Shown: positions 23,634 through 37,479, counted from the stretch's first letter. The stretch: 64,000 nt of DNA from Haberlea rhodopensis (GCA_907163345.1 CAJQUN010000341.1:310001-374000); one strand, 5' to 3'. Notes: generated from the sequence alone by a model not told the origin. Translations and numbers: made by a program.

Positions 23634-25131
23634 TGTAAGTAATCCTTAGAGCATACAACGCAGCGGAATAAAAAAATTGGATTACTAGAACAATGGATCT
23701 ATACATAGGATATCATATCGGATAAAGGTTTACAAAATTTTCACCCTTGTAGCGTATTTGAGCAGATTCCACGGAGCTGCACCACGTCCAACGTCTCCTC
23801 CGAGTCACTACAAAACTTGTCTAGTTTTGCCTCAACGGTATCCACACGATCAAATTGGGAAGGGATAGTTTAAGAACAAGTTGCTAGACAAGTTCTTAAA
23901 CCGGAACAATAACCACACACAATTCTAAATCGAAGAGGATGGCCGGAAAAACAAAAGGGGACCAAGACGGCGGCGGCCGAGAGGTCACGATTTTGATGGT
24001 GGCCGAGAGCTTCCTCTTGGGTGGCTAGGTTATGATATGAATTGTATGATTGAACCTTTAATCATAACCTTGTATATCATTATATAAGATTTAATTAAAA
24101 AGCTTTCATAAAGCCTCATGGGCTTAAGCCCATGATTATAATTTAATCCTTATAATTATTAATTAAGACTCCTCTTAATTATTTAATTCATCCCATGAAT
24201 TTAATTTCCCTTCTCGATTTAATCTTTTGTGCGACCCGATAGGATCTTGTAATGTTGGCAGTGACATAAAATCTCATTTTACGTTACAAGCAAAGAGCGG
24301 TGTCTAGCAACACATCAAGGCTACCCAAATTACAAGAATGTCAATGACTCGACATAACCTTTAGAACTTGTGATAATATTAACCATGTAACTTAACCCTT
24401 TGTCCTTTGTGTTTAGATTGAACACGAGTCATGGAATAGTCATACTCGTATATTCAATCTTTATATCTTGATCCCCAAGTAGAACTAGAATAAACGAATA
24501 AGCTCGATATCTCATATCGACTCATTCGAGCATGGCCATGCATTTTAGTTCTCACTTGATCAAGGGCCAAACACATCTCCTGTTATATAGGAGGGACAAA
24601 TCCTATCTCGATCAGTCAACATCCCTCTACATAATTCGTAGTGTATCCAATAGTCGCCTTTATAGATTATCCTGTTACGGGTAACGTTTGACGATATCAA
24701 GATACATAACTCCTTATGTTGGGATCTCTGATGATCACAAGTCGTAAGGATTACATACATTATTATCACTATGAGAATTGCATATGACGATCATATAACT
24801 ATCCATGTTGCATTCTAATGGTGGGTCTGTCCAGTACATCATTCTCTAACATGTACCCATATGTTGATTTTGATATCTCATATCAATGAACAATTCATCG
24901 ATCAACACATACTAGTCTCTACGTATTATCATTATCCCTATTCATGATAATACTTGACTAGGGACATCTTTAAGAATAATACAATATTATTCTATGGACA
25001 TTAACATATATATTAATTCACATTGCACAGTTAAAAGAATAATATATAAAAATGAATTGCCATTCATAAAATCATAAACATTGTATGTCAAAACAATCAT
25101 CTAATGACTTGTCTTAGGGCATATCCCAACA
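23634..25131 (-). repeat. 5' LTR of copia-1
   Basis: 1498 bp, same termini as 7575-9071. Right flank gaaga matches the left flank of the 3' LTR, which fixes the ends to the base. Confidence 0.95.
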
Positions 25132-27161
25132 GAAGAAATTTAATTTCTTGTTTGAGATTATCATTCTCTATTAAATAATCCTTTGTTGGTGTAGGAGTAT
25201 TATTAGATTGTCTTTGTCTTAGCAGTTTATAAACTTCTAACATAGAAAAAGTGTTATTAGAATTTACAATATCCATTCGAGGAGTATTGTTTGATGTTGA
25301 AGAGGAATGAATATCTTCCATTTGATCAAGTAGTTTATAACTTAAATCAGGATCTTAACTGATTTCAAATATTCTAATATATGATTCAAATATTCTAATA
25401 TATTGGTATTTAGTTAAAGTATTAATATTCAAATCTTGGAATTGTGATAAAACTTTATAATATGGATCATTTGATTCATCAGAAATAGTTTTGATACATT
25501 GTTGTCCTATGGAACAAGGTTTACAACAATCTGTATCTGAATTACTAGATTCATTATCTAGAACTTGAAGATTTCTTGATTCATCTGGATATGATGAAGA
25601 TTACGTTAATTCGTCAGAACTATCTATATTAGAAGAATTGAGTAATATTGTGCTAAGAGCATCTTTGATATTACTAGGAATATCCAAATTATTAATTTTT
25701 TCTTTCATTTTGCATCTATTAGCATAATGACCTTGATGACTACATCTAAAACAAGTTATATTTAATTTTTTAGATGTTTTTACTGGTTGTCTTAATTTTT
25801 TTCTGTCATTTTTTTATCTAATCTTTTTTTTAGAATATTTTCTCTTTTTTCTATAGTAAGGTTTAGGAAAAGGTTTATCAACCTTAGATGATTTATTTTT
25901 TGAATAATTTCTCTATGATAGTAATTTTATACCAAATATTTAACAAAATTGTCCTAATTATTTTCGTTCTGACAAATTTTATCTTTTAATTTGTTGATTT
26001 AATTTAATTTCATTACATAAGGCTAAACCTTCTTGGACACATGTACCAATAAGTTTCTCATATGTATATGAATAATAATATTATTATGATATTTTCTTAA
26101 ATTCTTTCTAACTCTTTCAGCAAAAGATTGGGTAAGCCATCAATAAATTTAGATTTCAATGCGAACTATTACATTATTGGAGTTCCATAACTCTATTAAG
26201 ATATATCTTTATACCATCTAAAATCAGTTAAAGTTTTACATCTGAGATTTTGTAAAAGAGTTCGAATATTTTCATTTTGTTCAGAATATCTTCCTGTAAA
26301 ATGTTCAATAATATTAACTACTAAAGTGTAGACTGCATTTTCTATAATGACATTATTTTCTTGTTTCACTGTATTCATGATTTCTGTTTTATTTGCTTGT
26401 GTCAAATAGTGATCCCATCAACCTTTTAATTGACCAATAAATCCAGCAATTATGATATTAGCAATATTTTTATCTGTATTGCCATTACTTTTACAAATAT
26501 TAGAATACATGAGCATTCTATGAGCCAGATTATAAATCTGTTTATCAGGATAACCATCAATATTTCATTCATAAATATTTTTACCATTATAACTATATTA
26601 ACAAAATGTTCTGTTTCTTCATGAAGAGTATCGATTGGAGAAGGTCTCCTATAATAAAATAATATTTGTGTGGGTCTATCAGCCCATTTATTTTTTAGTT
26701 TATTTATTTGATCATTAATAACATGTTTATAATCTCGCTTATTGTTTGATAATTGTTCTTGTAAATCATCATCAAGAACGGAAACTGATAATTTCAAATC
26801 TTTAAATTTATCATTTAAATTTTTTTCTAATTCAACCATTGATTTTAATTTAAAATCTTTGGTCTCTGGGGAAGGCTTATACTAGGAGTAGTAAGAATTA
26901 TGACAGATGGAGGTGTTATAGATACTAAAGGTTGAATTTGTGTAATATTTATATTAATAATTTCAATTCTATTGTGTAATAAATTTATTTGTTCTCCTAA
27001 TACAACAAGGAAAATATTTGTATAATTTTGTTGCTTTAATAATTTATTAATATGTTGACACGTAATTTATGGTGTCTCATTTTCAAATAATTTTGAAAAA
27101 ACTGAAAAATTGAGAATTGTTCATTCCTTTTCAATTTCGAAGGTTGTTGAGGAGGGTATAT
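25132..27161 (-). pseudogene. Endogenous pararetrovirus relic: coat-protein region and zinc knuckle
   Basis: The minus strand holds a coiled, charged N-terminal part (about 26450-26839), a capsid core segment with LRCKTLTDFRWYKD (about 26196-26405), a basic stretch, then the knuckle CFRCSHQGHYANRC at 25712-25753 (Cx2Cx4Hx4C), and an acidic C-terminal part down to 25132, where copia-1 interrupts it. The order capsid, zinc knuckle, protease (at 7240-7439) is that of Caulimoviridae. Stops and frameshifts are frequent and no movement-protein segment is visible. The family call rests on motif order and the capsid and protease phrases; the genus is open. Confidence 0.75.
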
Positions 27162-27639
27162 GTGGGGCCTCGTCATTCCTAATCCTCAATTTGAGGTTCA
27201 ATTCAGTCAATCACATTCTTTATTTGTCAGGATTAAGATCATATCACTATTGATCAAGATTTTTCACCATGTCTTGCACTTACATTATTCATATACATCA
27301 CATCTTGTATATCATTTACATAGCATAAATCATCCAACCACTTTACTTCCTAGTAGCAGAAGGTAGACTCACAATCGCGGCTTCCCCCAGCTATGAGTCC
27401 CTACAGAACAACCACATAACAAATGAGTATATCGAAATGATGTTTACAGTTCAACATCAATATAATGCTTAAAAACGGGATAAAAAACTTACTGTAATTT
27501 CATGCATTTGTAATACTCCTTCCTGGTTGTTCCTGTAAATACCCCTTGTAGATATGTCAAAACACAATATACATGCTCAATATGTCATCACATATTCCAG
27601 TCAATATCCTGTTATAACGGGACCGGTATGATATGCCTC

Positions 27640-28240
27640 TTAGCGTGATATGTCAGTGGCTCAGCCTTCACGTCCCATATTAGCAGCACATATCATATTT
27701 CCGTCCTCACACGTTATAACAGCCGAAGCATATGCCCAACAAGAGCATACCTCTCAAGCCAAATCATATGCTCAACAGTAGCATACCTCTCATGGCATCA
27801 ACTAGATACCTCAACAGCATTAATATAACAACCAAAGCTGCCCAACAAGAGCATTCCTCTCATGCCAAAGCATATGCTCAACAGTGGCATACTTCTCATG
27901 GCATCAACTAGATACCTCAACAACATTAATATAACATCCAAAGCATATGCCCACAATGGTATACCTCTCATATGGCATCAACAATTTCATCATCATATAG
28001 AAACAGCCAAAGCATATGCCCAACAATGGCATACCTCTCGCATAGCATCAACGTTCTCATCATCATATAGAAACAACCAAAGCATATGCCCTACAAGAGC
28101 ACACCTCTTATGACATCAACGTTCTCATCAGCATATAGAATAATCATAAAACTAATCATATGCCTCAACAGCATCGTGCCTCACAGCATGAATCACATAT
28201 GAGATTCATAAAAATCTATGCCTCAACAGCACCGTGCCTT
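27640..28240. repeat. Hairpin array in LTR G, loop CAACA(G/A)T
   Basis: Degenerate units of about 70 bp each carry an inverted repeat around a constant 7-nt loop. At 28015-28033 the arms are TATGCC and GGCATA around CAACAAT. At 27767-27785 they are TATGCT and AGCATA around CAACAGT. The innermost pair thus changes from C-G to T-A on both sides. Other units keep a G-T pair or are mismatched. Confidence 0.75.
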
Positions 28241-28563
28241 ACAGTACCAATCACAGATGATATTCACAATAAGCTATATCTTAATAAACAAGATATCATC
28301 ATCATATCATCATATAGAAGAACCACAAATGAATATCATACTCGTACGTCAACACGTACATGTTGTGCTGTACAACATATAAATAAGGTAGGCGTCAATG
28401 CGTAGCCGCCCCTCTGTCCTATCTCCTGTGATGATGCCACATGAATATTAATAATGTATCATGTATAGGCTTCATCATCAATCTCTCCACAAATTATCAC
28501 CTGTTCAACAAATTCATCATAGAGAATGATCTGTCATTTTTCGCAATCGATCTCTTCAACCCT

Positions 28564-28699
28564 AGCGATCGATCGGTCACTGCTAGCGATCGATCGCTAT
28601 TTAAATCCAATTTTACAAAATATTTCGGTCTTATAGCGATCGATCAATACTCGTTAGGGATCGATCAATAAACACTTTCGCTTTGAGCGATCGATCGCT
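28564..28699. repeat. Palindrome cluster in LTR G, core AGCGATCGATCGCT
   Basis: Five copies: two perfect 14-bp palindromes with A/T outer bases, and three decayed copies. Confidence 0.9.
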
Positions 28700-30494
28700 A
28701 CACTCCTAAGATCAATTGTTATGCTCTGTAAAATTCAGAACATGGCAATTTTGATGTCTATCCTCATGGTTCTCCACCTACATCACATAATTCACCACTA
28801 CAACAGCAGGAAACATTACTTAATCATAATATTCACATATTTCCTTGCTAAAGCAACTTATTTCATGGACTTCCATTCACATATACCATCAATAGATATC
28901 ACTTTGAGTTTCATTCACTTTACTTTCAACCAACTTATAAACAAGTGCACAAAATGCATATTCCTTACCAAGAAGGTATAAATTGACTTCACAGAATTTG
29001 CTCTCTTGATTTCCAAGGTGAAATCCAAGAAAAGGACATAAGAATACATGGAAAAAAGAAGGAGCTTAGTAGCGTTTTTGTAGGTGAAGTAAGGTGAACT
29101 ATGTATTCCAAATGTGATGTGCATCTCTTTATAGGTAGGAATAACTTATGTCCAGGTAATTCCATGTGTTACCATGCATCAAATACATACTCTCTATGTA
29201 GAATTACTACTACACTATGTAGAACTCAATTTGTAACTCAAATCCAAGGCATAATCAATATGCATTACACCAACTTCATATATTTTGTAAGGACCCCCGT
29301 GCCCTTAACCCGTTATTAGTGTATTAACCCATGAATTTAGTGCATACAATCATATAATCAGGGGAAAAACCACTTGCTACCATAGCAAAACATGCCAACA
29401 ATAAAATTTCTTGTAATAAACCGCTTAATGCTCAAATTCCCCATACCACTTGACTCATAAGTATGCATGCACCTTATAATACACTAACTGTTCTCAGTCC
29501 ATTTAGCAATTCATTAAATAATTGCATGCAACCCATAAATGAAGAGAGAAAGTTCGATGCCCTTTATACCAACCATATACACATATAGAAGTGCTCACAT
29601 GCGAGCATCAAATGAATGTATGTGTATCTAATGTATAAATATTACGCTCAATACCGTCACTGGTACTTCGATCCTGGAAGCACCTCCAATTCATAGCTCG
29701 ATCTCAACTCTGGAGCTACCGATGTACGTGTTCAACCTGCCCCAATAGAGACAGCCCCCACATGGGGTGAGAATACCAATACCACCATTCCACTAATCAC
29801 AGTATATAATTTACATATCAAACTGTAATGTAAAATATACTCCCTGTATAGTATCATTACCACTTAGGATCCCTCGTATGGTTCCTGTTCTCAAAATAAC
29901 CAAAACCATCAAATTCCCAAAACCAGTTAATCACCACATTGATTAACTAAAATCATTCCTGCCACACCAGTATCATAATCAAATATGATTAAATCATTAA
30001 ATGAAGGACCATAGATATCACATATGTCTAACCAATGATTCCATAGTTCTATTTCATCGCTCGCTCCACAATAGCGGCATTCTAACCTCACGCACGCTCA
30101 ACAGCAGTGGCGTCATAATTGATGTTCGCTCAATAGCGACAACATACCAATCATCATTGCTCGCTCAAAAGCGGCACCATATAATTCCCAATGCCCATTC
30201 ATTTATTGCAAACATAATATACCATGCATTCAACAATTGCAATATTATAAAAGGCTATGCTCGTACGTTATACGTACCTTATAATTCCGTAGTTCGAATC
30301 CAACCTTGCCTTGGTCCTGTGACCCGATGAATTATGTGCTAAACACATTTAATAATTCATGATTAATTACAGGTATGCAACCACGTGTCCAAGCACATTC
30401 ACTAACCCCAATTATATCGTCAATCCATGACGATTAACCATTTAAAACGACCAGGGCTAAGCATGCATCGATTCCATAACATTAACACAATATA

Positions 30495-32873
30495 TGTAAG
30501 GGCCCTCGTGCCCTTAACCCACAATTAGTGCATTAAACCAAACATTTGGTGCATTTAATCACGTGTAAAGGGAAACTACATGTAAACGTGGCACACAATA
30601 CCACCTATAAAATTTCTTGCTTCATCTATTCCTTTCCATGCAATATCCGATTTCCAAATTTAGACCATTCAACACATCATGCACCTATGTAATACACTAA
30701 TCACAATCTCAATTCATCTAGCAATTCCCTAGTTAATTGCTCACACATATGAATGAAAAGAGAAAGGTTCATGCCTTTTTATACAACCCATATATACATA
30801 ATTATTGCTCAAACACGAGCATCGAATAAACCTATGTGTACGTAATGTATAAAAAGGGCATACACAATATCCAGCTCCACATGAGCTCCGGTGCCTCGAT
30901 CCTGGAATCACCTTCAATCCATAGCTCGATCCCAGCTCCAGAGCTACCGCTTTACCTATTTCACCTGCCCCAACAGAGACAACCCTCACACGGGGTGAGC
31001 ATACCAATACCACCAAACCAATAATCACAATTATATAATTCATAAATTACAACAATGTAATTGCCAAGAATTTAAATGATACTCCCTGGATGGCATCATC
31101 CTCATCCGGGATCCCACTGTATTGTCCCTGTTCTCACAACAACTAAAATCATCAAATTCCAAATATCCAGTTAATCATTATACTGATTAACTATGTCCCT
31201 GATCCAATTCAATATCCATAGGGGAATAAATACAGATATCCTAGATATCTAGTCAAAAGTCACATTTCCTCGCTCACTCAAAAGTAGCGGCATCACTTAC
31301 CGATGTTCGCTCCATAGCGACCACATCACGACAATTGCTCGCTCCAAAGCGGCACCATACATTACATAAGACCAATCAATATAACACAACCCAGTCCCGT
31401 TTCCATTAACCTATTTATGCAAGACACAATATACTAAGCATCGACTAATAACCCTTACCATTCATCTATCTCATGCACAATAATTGCAATAATATAATTA
31501 AGGTCATGCTCGTACGTTACACGTACCTTATGATCCCATAGTCCAAGCCAAACCTTGCTTGAGTTCCATGCCTCGAGAAATATGTGCTAAAACACATAAA
31601 CAACTCAAAATCAAGCATAAGTATGCAACCACGTGCCCACGCACGTTTGCAACCTCAAAACCCATCGTCAATCCATGACGATTACCAAAATATAAGCCCC
31701 CGGCTAGGCATGCATAAAACCCAAAAATAATCCATTTAAAACGTTTAAAAGATAGCAAAAAACTCAACCAAGAGTTCCGTTTAAATAACTTGGCTCCAAC
31801 CACACCATTTTAAAGTCTAGCATTCCAATTGGAATGTGAACATTGCCCCGGGAGTCGACCATTTAAGTCGCAAATCCAAAAACCCACGAAAAAGCCAAGA
31901 AAACCAACGTACACCTGCTGGCGATCGATCGCTATACCGGGCGATCGATCGCTAGCCCCTTGGCGATCGATCGCTCGATATAGCGATCGATCACCAGACC
32001 TTACTGGCGCGAGGCGATCGATCGCTCAAAAGTGGCGATCGATCGCCACCTCGAAGAAAAGCCTACTGCTCGCATGCGATCGATCGCCTGCTTCGGGCGA
32101 TCGATCGCCATGCCCTGCAACTCGAAAATCTCCATTTTTGAAAGCTTAAAACCTCCACAAAACACGCCCCAACTTCTCCCAACTCAAATCCACAACAAAA
32201 CCACACACAAGAACCTCCAACAAGGGTGTTAAACTCAAAATACAACAAACCCAAAAGATTACATGATTTTCACCAAAATCACCAAAATCACCCAAACCCA
32301 AAACTCAACCAAATCCAACAAAAATACAATCAAAACGAAGATGAAAGCGAGGGGAAGGAGATTACCAACTTATTTTCGAAGAATCCGGCTCCTAAACCGA
32401 GCCTCCGGTCATTTTTCTCCAAAGAGAAAAGATAAGGGTTAGGGGAAAGAAGGGGTTGGGCGATAGAAGGGGGGAGAGAAGAGAAAGAAGTGATTCCGTG
32501 CAAAATGACGGAAATCTCGAGTCCAACTGGTATATATACCAAAAATGCCCCCAACATACCAATACCTCCACAAATACATCATAATTCATTAAAAATCATC
32601 TGTTTTCAAAAACTCTCTCTCCAACATCAAATCCCCATACCAGCCCCAACATAAAGCACCCCGGATTCCAAGTCCCACCAAAAACCCAACTCATAGGTTT
32701 TTCACCAAAACGAGAATACAATCTCAACCTTTGGATCCAACGATCCCAAATGCCCGATTTAACAACTTCGGGAGATCCAAAACAACAATTAATTCCTAAT
32801 TGCCACAATTAAAATAATCCGTTAAGGATTATTACCACACCGGGATTAACACCATTAATCCCCGGGCGTCACA
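30495..32873 (-). repeat. Solo LTR C of the B/D family
   Basis: A single LTR with TG...CA ends (minus strand TGTGACGCCCGGGGATTAA to GGGCCCTTACA), 2379 bp, flanked on both sides by atata (30490-30494, 32874-32878). One LTR with a matching TSD shows that a full element was lost by LTR-LTR recombination. A TATATATA box lies near 32530 on the minus strand, the palindrome cluster at 31921-32109, and a hairpin zone at about 31270-31347. Confidence 0.92.
31921..32109. repeat. Palindrome cluster in solo LTR C, eight copies
   Basis: Eight copies of GCGATCGATCGC-type palindromes, most perfect; one ends GATCACC, consistent with CpG decay. Confidence 0.95.
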
Positions 32874-32895
32874 ATATATACCCTAAAAACAGGGC

Positions 32896-33070
32896 TCTCG
32901 ATCGATCGGCCAGAAGTGCTCGATCGATCGAGAGCTCCAAAAAATTGTTGCCCAAAATTCGCTCTCGCTCGATCGACCGACAATCTCGATCGATCGAGCC
33001 CACTATTCATCGTCTTCCAGGTTCCGGAATTACGCTTGATCGATTGTGCCCTTATTGTCGATCGATCGAC
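32896..33070. repeat. Palindrome cluster in LTR D, core CTCGATCGATCGAG
   Basis: Six copies; here the outer pair is T-A instead of G-C (CTCGATCGATCGAG, GTCGATCGATCGAC). Two are decayed. Confidence 0.9.
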
Positions 33071-33747
33071 GAGCACTGAACAAGCCCAAAAATGGCGTTT
33101 TATGGTTTAAAACCCCCAAATAAACAAACCTGACACCCATTTTTACCAATAAACCTCAACATAAACACCACAAATCTTCCTTAAACATACTACCCCAAAA
33201 ATCTTTAAATCCAAAAACTCATACCCAACTCAAACCTTAACCAAAGAGTAAAAAACTACTACCAAATCTAAGATAAACGCGAGGAGAAGAATAATACCTT
33301 ATTATCTTCGAGAAATCCGGCTCCCAATCGAGCCTCCATCGATTTTTGCTCAAAGTAGAAAAGGGGAAGGGTTGGGGAAATGGGTTGGCGTGAGAGAGAG
33401 GAGATGAGAGAACAGTAATCCAAATCCTTGAACAACCGAGTCCTCCACAAATACATCATGACTCATTAAAAATCATATGTGTTCAATAATTACCTCTCAA
33501 TCTCAATTTCCATTACCAGTCCCAGCACAAAGCACACCAGACCCCAGATACCCTACCAAAAATCCAATTCCAAGGTTTAACACCACGATGTGGATACAAT
33601 CTCATCCCTTGGATTCTACGACCCCTAATACCGGATTTAAAATCCTCGGGAGTCCCAATACCTCAATTAATTCTAAAGTACCACAATTAAAATCCTTTAA
33701 GGATTAACACTACACCGGATTTACATCAATAATTCCCGGGCATCACA

Positions 33748-33765
33748 ATTATCCCCCACTAACAA
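33748..33765 (-). other. Polypurine tract of D
   Basis: Minus strand TTAGTGGGGGATAAT precedes the LTR; B has TTAGTGGGAGATAAT at the same place. Confidence 0.75.
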
Positions 33766-35987
33766 AATTTCATCCTCGAAATTTTTACGGGCGTACTCCA
33801 CGTATCGCCGAGACCACACAATCCAAACGAATCTACATCGTCGAATCATGGACATATCATGAACGTCACACCAACCGCGAGGACACCGACCTCGCACCAA
33901 ATCCTGGAATGGAGTAAATCTCCCAAACCATCAAAATCTCAAAAGAACGTCAGCATGCCCCGATGCTAATCATCCAAAAGCAGTCAGTCAACCCTAACTG
34001 TTAACCAAACAAATCCTTCGTGATTCCAACATAGATATCGCCCCAAAGATATCTCTACAACTTAGCCTACGATGTTAGACATACATCGTTCCCAAAGAAC
34101 CACTAGTACACCATAGTGTACTTGAACTAAACCCGGTTTCCATTCTCCAAATCCATCTCCATCAACGGAGTAGTTGCATCATTTTGCACCTCGGATCAGA
34201 CAACTCATCCCTACCGATCGACACCAAACACATCTCTAAAGATGCCTACGCCCGTGTGTTCCAAGAAGTCATATCTTGGTCCAAACACACCATCGAGACT
34301 CCACAAGGTCTCAAGTTCCAGCAGAAAACATGCAAGAAAATCGATTGCATTCTCGCCACCTGTGTCGACAACGACACCAAAAAAAAATCCAACCATGGTC
34401 ATCCTTCGATTACCCTAGGAATCAACAATCCTAACACATGAATGCTATCAAATTACCCAGTAATGAATTAGCATGGCCTCAATACCCGACAATCCCTCTT
34501 CAAGGGAGACCTCACGATATTCTTCAGAATATATCGTGCCATTGAGATTACCAATCTCAAGGTGCCACAATCTCTCACCGGAGATTCATTTATCCAAGTA
34601 TACTAACTCGATGCTCGACAAGTACCAAGAAAAATAAAGCTGGTATTCTTAAACTCACACCAGTATACATGCCTAAGAACCACGCCACATGCATACTCAA
34701 TGCACTCGGCTCGGGTATCTCCAATCATACCCATAAGCCCCAAATACAACTGTCAATCCCTAGTTATTCTCACCCCGCGGAGAATATTGATTGACGAACC
34801 AACAACCAATGGTGTGATCCCAACATCAACACCACACAAACCGACTCATCGAATCTTCCAAAGATTCCTAATAGGTACATAAATATCGCCTTCTCACAAG
34901 GAAAAATGTCATGAACCCATGCCCCTCCAACTTCAAACCACCGTTTGGGAAAACCGAATATATTGATACCAAAATATATCCCGGAACCAATAAATACGCA
35001 CTGGTTCAAAATAATGCATCATTGCCACTATTACCAAATCGAGATCCGTATATACGATGTATACTCATTCTAACGATGTTATGTACTAATACCATAGTAC
35101 TCCACATATTCGAGTATCTCCCAGAGACGTCTCCTCGTACGTTTCACCGAAACATAAAGCCATACCTAGTCCAACACAGTAATGCTTACTATGGCTGATT
35201 CACAATCAACCCTCGACCAATGCCGACTGTCTCCAAGACAGTACGATCCAAATCTCTCCAAGAGATACAATCAATATAGTAGTGTCACCCTACTAACTAT
35301 GTCCCACAATTCCAGTTGTGTCCTCCATTGCATTCCATATGCAAGGATGCTCAACCAGAGCCAACAATGACTTGTCTACACTCACGTTGGTACTCCCAAC
35401 AGAATTGAGCTGTCCCAGTACAAGTCCCTCAAAATATTTAACGTATAAACGCTCTCATGAGGCATTCCCTGCCTCAATCCTTATGCCACATAGTGACTAC
35501 TAGAGTCCACTATAAACCCTCATCGTATCATCATACGATTCACCAAACTCGGTTCCAACAAGCAGTACAATGGCTACAACAAGCTCACTATAATACTGCA
35601 ACAATACCTGGCTAGCAAATCGCTGCCTCCTTAGGTTTATACCAAACCTACCAACGTATCATACGTTCCACCCCGGTATACCATACTGTAACATCCATTT
35701 AGAGTAGTGGGTCATCACCCAATATTTCTCTAAAACACCAAAGCACAATGGACATCCCGTGTCCTTACTCAACCACAAAGCAATCCTAATCCATTAGGAT
35801 TGCTTCCACACCTCCATATGTGGGTGTGACCATGTCTACCATACGTCACATCGATAAATGCAAGTAGTTTCCTCAATAACTACTCCTACCACAAGTCACT
35901 TGGCCATATCCATCCCAATGAGTGTACCCGAAGGTACCACTACTCATTAAATATTTACCTCAAATATGCTGCTGCACGGCGCATCCA
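33766..35987 (-). repeat. Internal hairpin-rich non-coding region of D
   Basis: It is homologous to B's internal region but has no coding frame. Inverted repeats with 5-7-bp arms and 3-9-nt loops follow each other closely. Examples are 33877-33895 (GCGAGG/CCTCGC), 34105-34122 (AGTACAC/GTGTACT), 34542-34560 (TTGAGAT/ATCTCAA) and 35924-35937 (GTACC/GGTAC). B carries the same hairpins with other, still matching, bases. Confidence 0.85.
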
Positions 35988-37462
35988 TGTTAGGAATCCG
36001 ATCAAGCAATACGCAGCAGAAAATAAAATTTGGATTCCTACCATGGACCTATACAAAGTAATCATATCGAGATTGATAAGAATCATACCCTTGTAGCGTA
36101 TTTGTAGCAGAATCCTCGTTGCAATACCACGAGTCACGAACTAAGATTTGCAACTTCGTCTCTACGGTATCCACACAATCAAATCGAAAAGGGTGTTCAA
36201 GAACAAGTTGCTAGACTCGTTCTTAAACAGGAACTAAACTCACGGTTCAAAACCGTTCAACGACGGCCGTTCCTACCACCACTATTCACGGCGACGTGAA
36301 GATGAAGGGTGAGAGGAGGCGGCGGCCGAGAGCTCTTAGTTGGTGGCTATTAGGTTATCAATAATTTAACTCTTCATTTCATCCTTGTTAGCATATTATA
36401 TTTTATATGTGAGATTTAATTAAAAGGCTTTCAAAAAGCCTTATTGGCCCATACCCAATATCTTAATTAAATCCATATATCTAATATTTGTAATTAAGAC
36501 TCTTCTTAATTAATTAATTCATCCAATGAATTTTATCCCCTTTTATTGATTTAATCTTTTGTGCGAACCGATAGGATCTTGCAATGTTGGCAGTGACATA
36601 AAATCTAATTTTATGTCACAAGCAATGAACGGTATCTAGCAACACATCAAGGCTACCCAATTACAAGAATGTCATTGACTCGACATAACCTACGGACTGT
36701 GATAATATTAACCATATAACTTAATCCCTTTGTCCAATGTGTTTCGATTGAACACGAGTCATGGAATAGTCATACTCGTATATTCAATCTTTTATTTCTT
36801 GATCCCCAAGTAGAAATAGAATAAACGAATAAGCTCGATACCACATATCGACTCATTCGAGCATGGCCATGCATTTTAGTCTCACTTGATCAAGGGCCTA
36901 AACACTTCTCCTGTTATATAGGAGGGACAAATCCTTTCTTGATCACTCAACATCACTCTACATAATTCGTGGTGTATCCAATGATTGTCTTTATAGTTTA
37001 CCCTTTACAGGTAACGTTTGACAATATCAAGATACATGACTCCTTATGTTGAGATCTCTGGTGATCTAAAGTCGTAAGGATTACATACATTATTATCACT
37101 ATGAGAATTGCTTATGACGTTCATATAACTATCCATGTAGCATTCTCATGGTGGGTCTGTCCAGTACATCGTTCTCTAACATGCACCCATGTGTTGATTT
37201 GATATCTCATATCTATGAACATTCATCAATCAAAACATACTAGTCTCAATGCATTATCATTATCCCGATTCATGATAATACTTGACTAGGGACAATCTTT
37301 AAGAACAATACAATATTATTCTAAGGACATTAACTTATATATTAATTCATATTACACAGATACTCGAATAATATATAATAATGAATTGCCATTAATAAAA
37401 CCATAATACATTGTATGTCATAAACAATCATCTAATGAGTTGTCTTAGGGCATATCCCAACA
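35988..37462 (-). repeat. 3' LTR of copia-2
   Basis: 1475 bp; minus strand TGTTGGGATATGCCC start and GGATTCCTAACA end. Same family as the copia-1 LTRs but clearly diverged in the last 400 bp. Polypurine tract on the minus strand at 37463-37477. Confidence 0.92.
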
Positions 37463-37479
37463 AATCTCCCACTTGCACT

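Larger units (their letters stand above)
7575..25131 (-). mobile_element. copia-1: near full-length Ty1/copia element, split by gypsy E
   Basis: Two LTRs of about 1.5 kb flank the element (7575-9071 and 23634-25131). The 5-bp duplication gaaga lies at 7570-7574 and 25132-25136. It reads on the minus strand as 5' LTR, primer-binding site, long leader, gag, protease, integrase, RT, RNase H, polypurine tract, 3' LTR. The target is the pararetrovirus relic, interrupted near its zinc-finger/protease junction. Gypsy E (9787-18506) sits inside its pol between RT and RNase H. Removing E would leave about 8.8 kb, normal for a copia element with long LTRs and leader. Confidence 0.95.
27162..29285 (-). 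repeat. Gypsy-type LTR G (partial; interrupted by element D)
   Basis: The + strand start TGTGGGGCCTCG is the reverse of the ...CCCCACA end seen in LTR A. On the minus strand it carries the same modules: palindrome cluster (28564-28699), a GTACGT..ACGTACGAG-type module (about 28340-28375), a hairpin array (27640-28240), and an acceptor-like GTTGTTCTGTAG near 27405. The LTR's own start is not reached, because D begins at 29286 inside it. Left flank is gtata (27157-27161). Confidence 0.7.
29286..33747 (-). repeat. 3' LTR of D, interrupted by solo LTR C
   Basis: On the minus strand it opens TGTGATGCCCGGGAATTATTG (33747 downward) and ends GGGGGTCCTTACA (29286). The two arms are 29286-30494 and 32879-33747. 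It carries a hairpin zone (30057-30176; stems such as TCGCT/AGCGA around CAAT) and a palindrome cluster at 32896-33070. Confidence 0.85.
29286..35987 (-). mobile_element. Non-autonomous gypsy-type element D (3' part)
   Basis: It consists of the 3' LTR (29286-33747, split by solo LTR C), a polypurine tract and 2.24 kb of internal DNA up to the copia-2 insertion at 35988. The internal part aligns in reverse with 45680-47919 of element B and has no coding frame. Left flank tattt (29281-29285). The rest of D must lie right of the window. Confidence 0.85.
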
